Source: an uncultured Lachnospiraceae bacterium
GTDB taxonomy: Bacteria > Bacillota > Clostridia > Lachnospirales > Lachnospiraceae
NCBI GenBank assembly: GCA_910578405.1
Contig: CAJTQO010000002.1
Span: forward strand, 47,760 to 111,759
DNA length: 64,000 bases
Direction of reading: 5' to 3'
Made by a program: the position numbers and the translations under genes. Under the pieces are notes generated by a model. It saw only the letters and a list, made by a program, of their open reading frames with translations, was not told the DNA's origin and searched no databases. Below are positions 34,173 to 41,705 of this stretch, one piece after another (positions within the stretch are counted from its first letter, which is position 1; each line of letters begins with the position of its first letter).

Positions 34173-34932
34173 GTTTCAAAATATTTATGCCGGATATGGG
34201 AAAAGGGAAATTTTGCATGGGGTGAATTTATCTGTCCCGGCCGGGCAGGTTACTACGCTGATTGGGAGCAACGGCAGTGGGAAAAGTACGCTGTTGCGGG
34301 CATTGCTTGGGCTGGTTCCAAAAAGCGGCGGCGATATTTTGTATGACGGTGTTTCCATGGAAGGGATGTCCGCAGCAGAGGTTGCACGGAAGATTGCCTA
34401 TTTGCCGCAAGGGAAAAATATGCCGGATATTTCGGCAGGGCGCATGGCGCTTCACGGAAGATTCCCTTATCTGCATTATCCAAGAAAATACCGGGAGCAG
34501 GATTTTATAATTGCGCAAGAGGCCATGAGGCAGATGGGCATTTTAGAATTGGCGCACAAACAGATGGCAGAGCTGTCGGGAGGGATGCGGCAGAAGGTCT
34601 ACATTGCAATGGCGCTGACACAGCAGGCGCCAGTGATTGTGATGGACGAGCCAACGACATATCTGGATATTGGAGAACAGCTTAAATTTGCACGGATGGT
34701 GAAGCAATTGGCGCAAAGCGGTAAAACGGTTTTGCTGGTTCTGCATGATATCTTGCTGGCGTTTCGGATTTCCCATCGGATTGCCGCTATGCAGTATGGA
34801 AAAATCCTTCAATGCGGGACATCGGAGGAAATGTTAGCGTCCAATATAGCGGACAGGCTCTATGGCGTATCGGTGAAAGCCGTTTGGACGGATGCAGGGC
34901 TGCAATATTATTATGAAATGAACGAAGAGTGA
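34165..34932 (+). CDS. FecE/BtuD-type ABC ATPase
   Basis: ATP-hydrolysing subunit of the same importer, 255 residues from ATG 34165 (after AAAGGAGGGC, overlapping the permease stop). It has Walker A GSNGSGKST, the signature LSGGMRQK, Walker B VIVMDEPTTYLD and the switch LVLHD. The frame opens earlier inside the permease gene, but MIEFQNIYAGYG is the family start. After it the deacetylase fragment resumes within 90 bases, so it closes the inserted block. Confidence 0.94.
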   Translation: MIEFQNIYAGYGKREILHGVNLSVPAGQVTTLIGSNGSGKSTLLRALLGLVPKSGGDILYDGVSMEGMSAAEVARKIAYLPQGKNMPDISAGRMALHGRFPYLHYPRKYREQDFIIAQEAMRQMGILELAHKQMAELSGGMRQKVYIAMALTQQAPVIVMDEPTTYLDIGEQLKFARMVKQLAQSGKTVLLVLHDILLAFRISHRIAAMQYGKILQCGTSEEMLASNIADRLYGVSVKAVWTDAGLQYYYEMNEE

Positions 34933-35022
34933 CGTTGCTGATATCCATTGTTTCTTCTTTGTTTCGTTTAGGGCTGATATAGAGCGCCAGGCGGAAGGGA
35001 AGGCGTCATTAACAAAACTCAA

Positions 35023-35421
35023 GCAGGCCATTTGATTGGAAACCATACTTACAGCCATATCCAGTTTAAGCCGGGGAATAAGGAGGCTTTTAAGGAAGAG
35101 CTGCTTAAAACGAATGAAATAATCACTGGGATTACAGGGGAAGAGGTGCTTTATGTGCGGCCGCCTTACGGAAGTTGGGATAAATCTTTTGAAACGGAGT
35201 TAAATATGTTTCCGGTGCTTTGGACGGTGGACCCGCTAGACTGGTGTTCCACGAATGTGGAGCGGATTACGCAGAAGGTGGTTTCGAAAGCAGGGGAGAA
35301 CGATATTATTCTGATGCATGATTATTATCCGTCTACCATTACGGCGGCGTTGGAAGTGGTGGATGAATTGCTGGAGAAAGGGTATGATTTTGTGACAGTG
35401 GATGAAATATTATTTGACTGA
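35023..35421 (+). pseudogene. C-terminal half of the interrupted polysaccharide deacetylase
   Basis: Reads GHLIGNHTYSHIQF onward: the metal-binding HTYSH, then RPPYGSW, LWTVDPLDW and IILMHDYYP, which are motifs 2 to 5 of the NodB/CE4 domain. Motif 1 is missing here and sits at 29.1 kb. The frame is open upstream to a stop at 34975, but no good start or ribosome site precedes it; a TTG at 35032 is the first possible start. A strong terminator follows 40 bases after the stop codon, presumably that of the original gene. Confidence 0.85.
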
Positions 35422-35462
35422 TGCGTAAAACAAAAAGCTGAACAAAACTATTCTGTGATATT

Positions 35463-35506
35463 AAAAAACCTTGAATCACTGTTTTCCAGTGATTCAAGGT
35501 TTTTTA
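35463..35506. terminator. Strong bidirectional terminator
   Basis: A perfect 13-bp stem, CCTTGAATCACTG paired with CAGTGATTCAAGG around a 5-base loop, is flanked by A-run and T-run, so it works in both directions. It ends the deacetylase transcript and would also end the minus-strand tRNA transcript. Confidence 0.92.
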
Positions 35507-35510
35507 ATGC

Positions 35511-35594
35511 TGCAGGAAAAGGGAGTCGAACCCTCATGATATTGCTATCACACGGACCTGAACCGTGCGCGTCTGCCAATTCCGCCATTCCTGC
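35511..35594 (-). tRNA. tRNA-Leu (CAG)
   Basis: Read on the minus strand, GCAGGAA pairs with TTCCTGC as the 7-bp acceptor stem. The anticodon loop is TTCAGGT between CACGG and CCGTG, giving anticodon CAG. The T arm has GGGTTCGACTCCC, and a long variable arm (class II) is present, as expected for Leu. The 84-base gene ends with discriminator A; CCA is not encoded. Confidence 0.95.
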
Positions 35595-35715
35595 TGACAA
35601 AAGCTATTATATACGATTCTTTTACGAATGTCAACAAGAAAATATAAATTTTTTACTTTTTTTATTGGAGTTTTGTTGCTGTTGATGGGTTATCCTCAAA
35701 ACATTCTAAAAAAAT

Positions 35716-35748
35716 AAAACCAGATAAGGAATATCTTACCTGGTTTTA
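35716..35748. terminator. Bidirectional terminator after the FliD-like gene
   Basis: AAAACCAGATAAG and CTTACCTGGTTTT pair with one mismatch around a 5-base loop. It lies 75 bases past the stop of the minus-strand FliD-like gene and also downstream of nothing on the plus strand. Confidence 0.75.
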
Positions 35749-35824
35749 CTTCTTTGCTTTTCACTGTCCGAAACGAATCGGAAAGTATTTTCATGATATG
35801 TTTGGCAAAAAAGGAAACGAAGCA

Positions 35825-36616
35825 TTAGAACATCGCGCTAAACATATCGCCCATGTTGAAGTTATTGCTGTAGGAGCCATTGTAGTTGTAGGTATTTGCC
35901 TTGGTTGCTTCCCGGCTTGCTGCAGAGTCTATATAAGACGCCTGGGAAGATACGCTGGAAGCAAAGGAAGGCGTGTTGTTGAAAACTGATTTGAGCTTGG
36001 AAACGTCAGCAGATTTCAACTTCTCCTCGTCTACCGATAGCCGTTTGTCCGCTCCAATGGTAACGCCGACATCCGCCAAACTCTTTTTGTAGATGTCGGT
36101 GATGTTGGTCATATTGGAAGCGGCTTTGTGTACATTAGCAGAACCGGATTTGTTTACATTGTCCAAAAGATTGTTGTAATTGGTGGCAAAACCGGAAACA
36201 GCTTTGTAAATTGCGTCCATATCGTATTCTTTTGTAGTAGTAGTGGTTCCGTCTTCATTTTTCTTGGTAACTTCTTTCTGGTTGAATACGGAATTTTCAC
36301 CTTTGCTGGTCAGGGCGTCCGCCGATGCTTTTAACTTATCTGCAGAACTGTCGATGGCAGACAATGTTTTTGCGGAATCCTGCGCCATGGAAGTGGAGAT
36401 CTTGGAAGAGCTGCTTTCTTTCTTTGTAGAAGAAGTGGAAGAAGATTCGTTATTGTTCCCCACTTTGTTGTAGTATGCTCTTAGAAGCTTTCCATAACTT
36501 CCGTTTTTGATGCTGGCGTAATCTGATAGGAAATTCAAATTGCCCATGCCAGACCCTGATTTGGTTCCTAAACTGGAAAACAGATAGGAATAATCATTTT
36601 TTAACTGATAATTCAT
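35825..36616 (-). CDS. Orphan protein with FliD-like C-terminal region
   Basis: A 263-residue protein without signal peptide or membrane segment. The N-terminal part is Ser/Asn/Lys-rich low complexity (GNNNESSSTSSTKKESSSS). The second half, from about YKAVSGFATNYNNLLDNVNK through IYKKSLADVGVTIGADKRLS and LKSVFNN, resembles the D1/D0-proximal part of the flagellar cap FliD, which normally has about 450 or more residues. It ends in Tyr/Asn/Phe-rich sequence with a TYNYNGSY segment. The start ATG 36616 follows AAAGGAGTGACGG and a near-perfect promoter. No other flagellar gene is nearby, so it is a single-gene unit. Its role is unknown; a surface or secreted helical protein derived from FliD is possible. 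Confidence 0.6.
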   Translation of the reverse strand: MNYQLKNDYSYLFSSLGTKSGSGMGNLNFLSDYASIKNGSYGKLLRAYYNKVGNNNESSSTSSTKKESSSSKISTSMAQDSAKTLSAIDSSADKLKASADALTSKGENSVFNQKEVTKKNEDGTTTTTKEYDMDAIYKAVSGFATNYNNLLDNVNKSGSANVHKAASNMTNITDIYKKSLADVGVTIGADKRLSVDEEKLKSADVSKLKSVFNNTPSFASSVSSQASYIDSAASREATKANTYNYNGSYSNNFNMGDMFSAMF

Positions 36617-36689
36617 ACTCCGTCACTCCTTTGATATTACTTGTCGGCATCCGTGCCTGTGTAAAAATGTGTATAAGTTTCCTATATAT

Positions 36690-36718
36690 ATTATAGCAGG
36701 AAGGGATAGGAAATTCAA
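36690..36718 (-). promoter_or_regulatory. Sigma-A promoter of the FliD-like gene
   Basis: On the minus strand, TTGAAT and a perfect TATAAT are 17 bases apart, about 75 bases before the start codon. It is a housekeeping promoter, not a flagellar sigma-D one. Confidence 0.85.
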
Positions 36719-37074
36719 TATAAATTTGGAAAAATACAGGGTAGAAGCAAAAGGCAGAGGTTAAGAACCGTTGTCTTTCAATGATTTGCAATGGGGCATA
36801 GGATTTGAGCAAAAACTTGTCATATTTTTCTAACTTGCCCATATAATATAATAACCTGTTTTAGGGAAGTCCGGCCAAAGAGATTAGAACGTAAATAAAA
36901 AACAGAGAATCTACAAAAATACGGCGGGCTTATGCATCGCCTGAAGGGTACGGCTTCCTATGAAAAAATACGACAGGGGAAAATATGTAAAGTATCCGTT
37001 TGGGCAGCATCGGATAATATTTATCATGTAAGCCGCATAGAGTCGGATGGGTATGGTGGAAAAGGAGGGAAAAT

Positions 37075-37314
37075 ATGGCAAGGGGCGTCAGGAAGTCCAT
37101 AGAGGAAAAGATTGCGGACAAGCAGGAAATCATTGATGCTTTGGAAATCAGAGTGTTAAAGGAAAAAGAAGAATTGCAGGCATTGCTCAACGAGCAGCGT
37201 ATGGCCAGGCTGGAGATTCTGGAGGAATTGATTGATAATTCCAACCTCAGCATTGAGGAGGTTACACAGATTCTGCGTCAGCATATGGAAGAGGGGGATG
37301 AAGCGGAGGTATAA
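37075..37314 (+). CDS. Small coiled-coil protein
   Basis: A 79-residue charged helical protein, beginning MARGVRKSIEEKIADKQEII. Residues 8-45 fit a heptad pattern with Leu/Ile at a and d positions, then LEILEELIDNSNLSIEEVTQ suggests a helix-turn-helix-like pair. Basic N-terminus, acidic C-terminus. The AAAAGGAGGGAAAAT ribosome site makes it a real gene. The family is unknown to me; small DNA-associated or assembly proteins are possibilities. Its 3' end overlaps the convergent membrane-protein gene by 37 bases. Confidence 0.7.
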   Translation: MARGVRKSIEEKIADKQEIIDALEIRVLKEKEELQALLNEQRMARLEILEELIDNSNLSIEEVTQILRQHMEEGDEAEV

Positions 37315-37829
37315 ACCTGGAACAGCCCAAGGCTGGGAGGGCGCCATGTGAATATGAGGAAGCAAAGAAAAATCAGCGCAGCCAGGGCGGTCAGCCATAA
37401 ACGGCAGGGTGTGCTGATTTTTTTTGCAGCAGGGAGGGCATGGCGTAATAAGAAGCCAAAGACAACGCTGAGATAAAAGACGGCGATGTCCAAAGAGATT
37501 AGATGGAAGCCAAGGACGCCTGTATAGGTATAATAAAGGACAGGGATTAGCAGAACGCCAAAAAGCAGCGCAAGCACATTGCGGGAAGGCAGGGATGGGG
37601 GATAGTTTTCCATCATAAGTTTTTCGAATAGGAAATAAAGAAGCATAGGAAAAAACAGGAGTTTCATATGCTCCCATACGGATTCATTGACAGGGGCAAA
37701 CAGCCCGACATATGGATTGTTCCCGCTCCATGTATAAAAAAAGTGGGAAAGGGAGCCTAGGATGGAAGTAAACAGAATGCCGGATATGGTGTACCGGTAT
37801 AATTTTTTCTGCGTGGCTGTTTTTGACAA
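37278..37829 (-). CDS. DUF6512-like membrane protein
   Basis: About 183 residues with five or six hydrophobic helices. SHFFYTWSGNNPYVGLFAPV followed by NESVWEHMKLLFFP is the signature I associate with DUF6512, a small family in Clostridia with unknown function. The frame opens at ATG 37850, but that ATG precedes the AAGGAG ribosome site; TTG 37829, ten bases after GGAG, is the likely start. The gene is convergent with the coiled-coil protein gene and overlaps its end. Confidence 0.75.
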   Translation of the reverse strand: MSKTATQKKLYRYTISGILFTSILGSLSHFFYTWSGNNPYVGLFAPVNESVWEHMKLLFFPMLLYFLFEKLMMENYPPSLPSRNVLALLFGVLLIPVLYYTYTGVLGFHLISLDIAVFYLSVVFGFLLRHALPAAKKISTPCRLWLTALAALIFLCFLIFTWRPPSLGLFQVYTSASSPSSIC

Positions 37830-37976
37830 GACGGTTTCGCTCCTTTGCATCTACAAAAATGAAATAAGTAAGTGGAAAGAAAAGCTGTGCTATAGATGCA
37901 GTATATGCAGAATCAGGGATTTTATGTGAATAGGCCCAAACAGGCATGATTTTATTCTTTATAGGCATAATGCTAG

Positions 37977-38078
37977 TGTTAGAAAATGCATTCCTGGCAG
38001 ATGCACGCCTAATTTGCGTGATAAAATCTTTCACAAATCGTGACGTGCATCTGCCAGAAAGCAATTTTCAAACGAATA
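37977..38078. repeat. Large imperfect palindrome, candidate dispersed intergenic element
   Basis: The arms CTGGCAGATGCACG and CGTGCATCTGCCAG pair perfectly over 14 bp, with inner pairing (ATTTGCGTGA with TTCACAAAT) and outer imperfect pairing, giving an element of about 100 bases. The outer right arm contains GAAAGCAATTTTCAAACG, which occurs again at 14.07 kb, and a diverged copy on the opposite sense is at 28.89 kb. No coding capacity. It could fold as a long RNA hairpin from either strand. Confidence 0.8.
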
Positions 38079-38092
38079 AACATTGCAAAAAA

Positions 38093-38986
38093 TCAGTCTG
38101 GTTCCCCTAAAAGGCGGATTACCAATCCATGGGACTTGCTTTCCTGTTTGGCGAGTGTCTGTATATCCCGTTTGTGGGCAAATTCGTTATCCTCATCAGC
38201 GAAAATCGCTCCGCCGTTCCAAGGCTCCAGACATAAAAACGGGGCCTGTACCTTGGCTGGCGTCCAGAAGGCAATGGTGGAAAAGCCAGGATAGTCCATT
38301 TGTATGCCTTTGCCCGTGGCAGGGTTGATTAATTGTACGCTTTTTGATTTCAAATGGGAGAATACAAGGGCATCGCTGTCAAAAAGGGAATAATCCAGCC
38401 TTATGGTATCGCTGTTGTCCAGATGCCGTTTTGTGTTTACCGGGTCAAAGTGCAAATTGGTGAGATCGTATACCGGACTGTCACAAGTTTCTGCATAAGG
38501 GAATTTCAGTATATAATCAGAAAATTTTTCGTTTTCTTCCAGTGGACAGCTAAAACCGGGATGCGCCCCCAGGTGATAATAAATATCTTTGTTGTCGGTA
38601 TTGGCGACAACATAATCCATACAAAGCGTTGGCCCGTTCAACTCATAGGTCAGGCGCAGGTTAAAACGGAAGGGGTAGGATTTTAATGTTTCTTCCGTGG
38701 CGGCGCAGGAAAAGGAAACTTTATTTTCCCCTTCCCTTTCATATTCCATTTCCATATCCTTTACAAAACCATGTTTGCAAAGCTCATATTCTTTGCCGTC
38801 TATCATAGTCTTGCCATTTCTGACATTGCCGATAGAGGGGAAGAGGAGGGGCGAAGAACGGGCCCAGAACTCCGGATTGGAATTCCAGATATATTCTTTC
38901 CCATCTTTGTTTTTGTAAGATTTCAGTTCGGCGCCTATTGTTTCAATAGAAACAGTGTAGCCTTGGCTGTTTAATGTAAGCAACAT
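38093..38986 (-). CDS. Aldose 1-epimerase family protein (LacX-like)
   Basis: Galactose-mutarotase-fold protein of 297 residues that would interconvert anomers of a sugar or sugar phosphate. GAELKSYKNKDGKEYIWNS at the N-terminus, LFPSIGNVRNGK, HGFVKDM and HLGAHPGFSCPL (His pair) match the LacX-like branch of the family; the catalytic Glu is probably in APFLCLEPW. Cytoplasmic. The start ATG 38986 has AAAGGACGG upstream. It follows the LacI-type regulator gene (also minus strand) by 84 bases, so both likely share the operator-controlled promoter. Confidence 0.88.
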   Translation of the reverse strand: MLLTLNSQGYTVSIETIGAELKSYKNKDGKEYIWNSNPEFWARSSPLLFPSIGNVRNGKTMIDGKEYELCKHGFVKDMEMEYEREGENKVSFSCAATEETLKSYPFRFNLRLTYELNGPTLCMDYVVANTDNKDIYYHLGAHPGFSCPLEENEKFSDYILKFPYAETCDSPVYDLTNLHFDPVNTKRHLDNSDTIRLDYSLFDSDALVFSHLKSKSVQLINPATGKGIQMDYPGFSTIAFWTPAKVQAPFLCLEPWNGGAIFADEDNEFAHKRDIQTLAKQESKSHGLVIRLLGEPD

Positions 38987-39070
38987 AAAATAACCGTCCT
39001 TTCTTTTTGTGTCTCTTTCCCATGTTTGGATTAGCTTACGGATTCCGTTTCGTACGATAGGAAATCCTTG

Positions 39071-40099
39071 TCAGCTTTGTATCCGCGCAGGCGGGGCGCA
39101 GCTTTCCCGCTTCATCAGCCGGAAAGGGAGTTCCACCTTCATGGGAATCCGTTTTCCTGTTTCAATCCGGTCAATCAATACTTTGGCGGTCATAATCCCC
39201 AAATCTTCCATGGGGATATGGATGGTAGTGAGCATAGGAGTGGTGTACTGGCTTGTTTCGATATCGTCAATCCCTATGACGGATAGACTGCCAGGGACAG
39301 TCCGTCCAACCTCCATAGCGGCCTGCATAGCGCCAATAGCCGTCAGGTCGTTGGCGCAGAACAGGGCAGTGACCCGCTTTTGCGAGGCCAGAAGCTTTTT
39401 GGTGGCCAGATATCCGCCCTGGGTGGAAAGAGGGGTGTCAATAATCAGTTCCCGGTTTAGGGGCAAAGCAAGCTGGGAAATGGCGTCCCAGTAGCCCCGG
39501 TAACGGATTTCATTTTTACGTTCCCCCAAATATGCAATATGCATATGTCCTAATTCCGCCAGATAACTTACTGCAGTTTTGGACGCCAGATAAGCATTGC
39601 ATGTAATCTGGTCAAATTCTGCGTCAATGTTGTTTAGCCCTGTATAGATGACCCGGCTGTAATTTTCCTTCAGGAACGAACGCGTTCTGGAATCCGGGCG
39701 GCCTAAGATTGCGGCGCCTTCCACCTTGGTCTGGCGGATGGCTTCCCGGATATCCGGGTTCTGGATATCCTGATAGGAATAAATGTATTTGACCGTATAC
39801 CCGCAGCGCAGCGCTTCTTTCTCAATGCCTCTGGAGATTTTGGAAAAAAAGGGGTCTGCGGTATGGGTGCGGGCAAGGATGCATCCGATGGTCTTTGCAA
39901 GGCCGTTGCCGTCCGTGTGGGCAGTGGTTTGTTTTAAACTTCTGGCATGTGGATTAGGGATATATCCATTTTCCCGTATAATCTGCCATATTTTATTTTC
40001 CACTTCCCGGCCTGCGGCCTTAGAACCTGGATGATTGATTACCCTGGAGACGGTGGAAGCGGACACACCGGCCAGAGCGGCGATTTCTTTCAATGTCAT
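39071..40099 (-). CDS. LacI/GalR-family transcription regulator
   Basis: A 342-residue repressor. The N-terminal helix-turn-helix reads LAGVSASTVSRVINH with the hinge helix that follows, and the rest is a periplasmic-binding-protein-like effector domain (FFSKISRGIEKEALRCGY, VIGIDDIETSQYTTP, TTIHIPMEDLG). It is divergent from the phosphofructokinase gene and probably controls it and the following sugar-phosphate genes, plus itself. A CAAACGTTTG palindrome in the shared promoter region fits a LacI-family operator. The effector sugar is unknown. Confidence 0.93.
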   Translation of the reverse strand: MTLKEIAALAGVSASTVSRVINHPGSKAAGREVENKIWQIIRENGYIPNPHARSLKQTTAHTDGNGLAKTIGCILARTHTADPFFSKISRGIEKEALRCGYTVKYIYSYQDIQNPDIREAIRQTKVEGAAILGRPDSRTRSFLKENYSRVIYTGLNNIDAEFDQITCNAYLASKTAVSYLAELGHMHIAYLGERKNEIRYRGYWDAISQLALPLNRELIIDTPLSTQGGYLATKKLLASQKRVTALFCANDLTAIGAMQAAMEVGRTVPGSLSVIGIDDIETSQYTTPMLTTIHIPMEDLGIMTAKVLIDRIETGKRIPMKVELPFRLMKRESCAPPARIQS

Positions 40100-40136
40100 G
40101 CAAATAACCTTGCCTTTCTTTTATTGTATCTGTTTT

Positions 40137-40172
40137 ATTGTATCATAGGGAAAAAGTTTACGCAAACGTTTG
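40137..40172 (-). promoter_or_regulatory. LacI-type operator overlapping the regulator promoter
   Basis: On the minus strand, TTGCGT and TACAAT are 17 bases apart (40137-40165). The 10-bp palindrome CAAACGTTTG at 40163-40172, within ACGCAAACGTTTGGGT, overlaps the -35 box and has the central CG typical of LacI-family operators. It lies about 170 bases before the PFK start on the other strand. This suggests autorepression and control of the divergent operon. Confidence 0.75.
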
Positions 40173-40338
40173 GGTAAATATTGCGGGATGGCAGATAGGA
40201 AAGGGGGACAGCTTGTGTTACTATAAATTTAGCAGTGAGGGACAGTGTCACGCTCGTTTGGAAGCAGGACAAAGGAAAACATGGATAAAATATGGATATG
40301 GAGAGACAGGCAACAGCGGAAAGGAGCATAAGGGCGAT

Positions 40339-41526
40339 ATGGAAGGAAATTTACTGGCAGTGCATGGAGGTGGGCCAACGGCGGTCTTGAATGCATCCTT
40401 ATATGGCGTGATTAGACAGGCGCAGGAATGCGGCATAGGGAAGATTTATGGGGCGGTGGGCGGTTCAGAGGCAATCCTGAAGGAAAATTTTGTGGATATG
40501 GGGAAGCTTCCGGATGAAAAAATCGAACGGCTGCTTCAAACGCCAGGTACGGCAATCGGTTCCTCCCGATTTCCACTGGAACAGGAACACTATGAGGCAA
40601 TGGCATCGGTTTTGAAGAAGCATGGAATCAAATACGTGCTTTTCAATGGAGGCAACGGCACTATGGATGCCTGCGGCAAAGTCAGCAAAGCCTGCCAGGG
40701 GGAGGATATTTATGTTGTGGGCATCCCAAAGACGATGGACAATGATATTTCCATTATAGACCATGCGCCCGGCTTCCCAAGCGCCGCCAAATATATAGCG
40801 ACAGTGACGAATGAAGTTGGGGCGGATGTGAAATCCCTGCCCATCCATGTCTGCGTCATAGAAGCTATGGGAAGGAACGCCGGTTGGATTACGGCGGCTT
40901 CCGCCTTGGCAAGGAAGAAACCGGGGGATGCGCCCCATTTGATTTACCTTCCGGAGAGGAATTTCCATGAGGAAGAGTTCCTTGCGGATGTGAAGAGGCT
41001 TTATGACGAATTAGGCGGGGTGGTGGCAGTGGTCAGCGAAGGGCTGCGCAATGAAAAGGGCGAATCCATTGTCCCTCCGATTTTCAAAACGGACAGGGCA
41101 GTTTACTATGGGGACGTCAGCGCTTACCTGGCAGAACTGGTGATTAAAAAGCTGGGCATTAAAGCTAGGAGTGAAAAGCCGGGCCTGTGCGGAAGGGCTT
41201 CCATGGCGCTGCAGTCCCGGGTAGACCGGGAAGAAGCCATCTTGGCAGGCAGAGAAGCGGTAAAGGCCGCCGTTGTAGGAAAAACAGGAGTAATGGTGGG
41301 CATCCGGCGTATGGAAGGGGAGGGATACCGGATTGAGACGCCTCTAATCCCTATTGAAGAAGTGATGCTTCATGAGAGGGTTATGCCGGAAACGTATATT
41401 AACGAAAGGGGCAATGACGTTACGGAACATTTTGTGCAGTGGTGCCGTCCGCTGATTGATGGGGAGCTGCCGGAAATGGTGAGTTTTAAAGATGAGGCCG
41501 CACAGGCGCTGAAAAGCCGAATTTAA
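40339..41526 (+). CDS. 6-phosphofructokinase family protein
   Basis: Phosphofructokinase A-type protein of 395 residues from ATG 40339. The family core is visible: GGGPTAVLNASL, FNGGNGTMDACGK at the phosphoryl-donor site, GIPKTMDNDI with the catalytic Asp, and MGRNAGWITAASAL. The residue pair that usually tells donor use is mixed: Gly in GGNG, as in ATP enzymes, but Lys in PKTMDND, as in diphosphate-dependent ones; the usual GGD Asp is Asn. The donor is therefore uncertain. The frame opens at 40138, but the ATG at 40339 after AAGGAGCATAAGGG gives the family start. First gene of the plus-strand cluster under the LacI-type operator. Confidence 0.9.
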   Translation: MEGNLLAVHGGGPTAVLNASLYGVIRQAQECGIGKIYGAVGGSEAILKENFVDMGKLPDEKIERLLQTPGTAIGSSRFPLEQEHYEAMASVLKKHGIKYVLFNGGNGTMDACGKVSKACQGEDIYVVGIPKTMDNDISIIDHAPGFPSAAKYIATVTNEVGADVKSLPIHVCVIEAMGRNAGWITAASALARKKPGDAPHLIYLPERNFHEEEFLADVKRLYDELGGVVAVVSEGLRNEKGESIVPPIFKTDRAVYYGDVSAYLAELVIKKLGIKARSEKPGLCGRASMALQSRVDREEAILAGREAVKAAVVGKTGVMVGIRRMEGEGYRIETPLIPIEEVMLHERVMPETYINERGNDVTEHFVQWCRPLIDGELPEMVSFKDEAAQALKSRI

Positions 41527-41551
41527 TATGGCCAAAGAATGCAGACAAGGA

Positions 41552-41655
41552 GCGGGAAGCAAAACAGTATCCGTCCATGAAAAAGCTTGACAGAGGGGAT
41601 GGAATGGGCGGATGCGCAGCGGGACGAAAACAGTATCCGCCTATGGCAGAGCTTG
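41552..41655 (+). repeat. Direct repeat upstream of the TIM-like gene
   Basis: Two copies of about 38 bases, 41552-41589 and 41619-41655, share AAAACAGTATCCG and the flanks GCGGGA and AGCTTG, 67 bases apart. They fill the gap between the PFK and TIM-like genes. This looks like a tandem duplication of an intergenic segment. Confidence 0.8.
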
Positions 41656-41705
41656 GAAGTGAGGCCGGGATGGATGGATACGGAACAGGAAATAGGAGAA
41701 ACGGG

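Larger units (their letters stand above)
29285..35022 (+). mobile_element. Candidate 5.7-kb insertion splitting the deacetylase gene
   Basis: The block lies exactly between complementary halves of one deacetylase. Its ends, 29285-29304 and 35003-35022, form an imperfect inverted repeat (14 of 20 positions match, both starting TTGAGT and ending near TGAC). It carries a fused flavin/siroheme reductase and a three-gene ABC importer but no transposase, recombinase or intron reverse transcriptase. No clear target duplication is visible. The interruption is strongly supported by the protein halves; the terminal repeat could be chance. Confidence 0.45.

Noticed and set aside
29285..35022. Insertion in the deacetylase gene as a group II intron, intein or sigK-type excisable element
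   Set aside because: No reverse transcriptase, intein motifs or recombinase are encoded in the block, and the left fragment ends in a stop codon.
36932..37102. 56-codon frame upstream of the coiled-coil protein gene
   Set aside because: No ribosome site, overlaps the next gene's start and resembles no known family.
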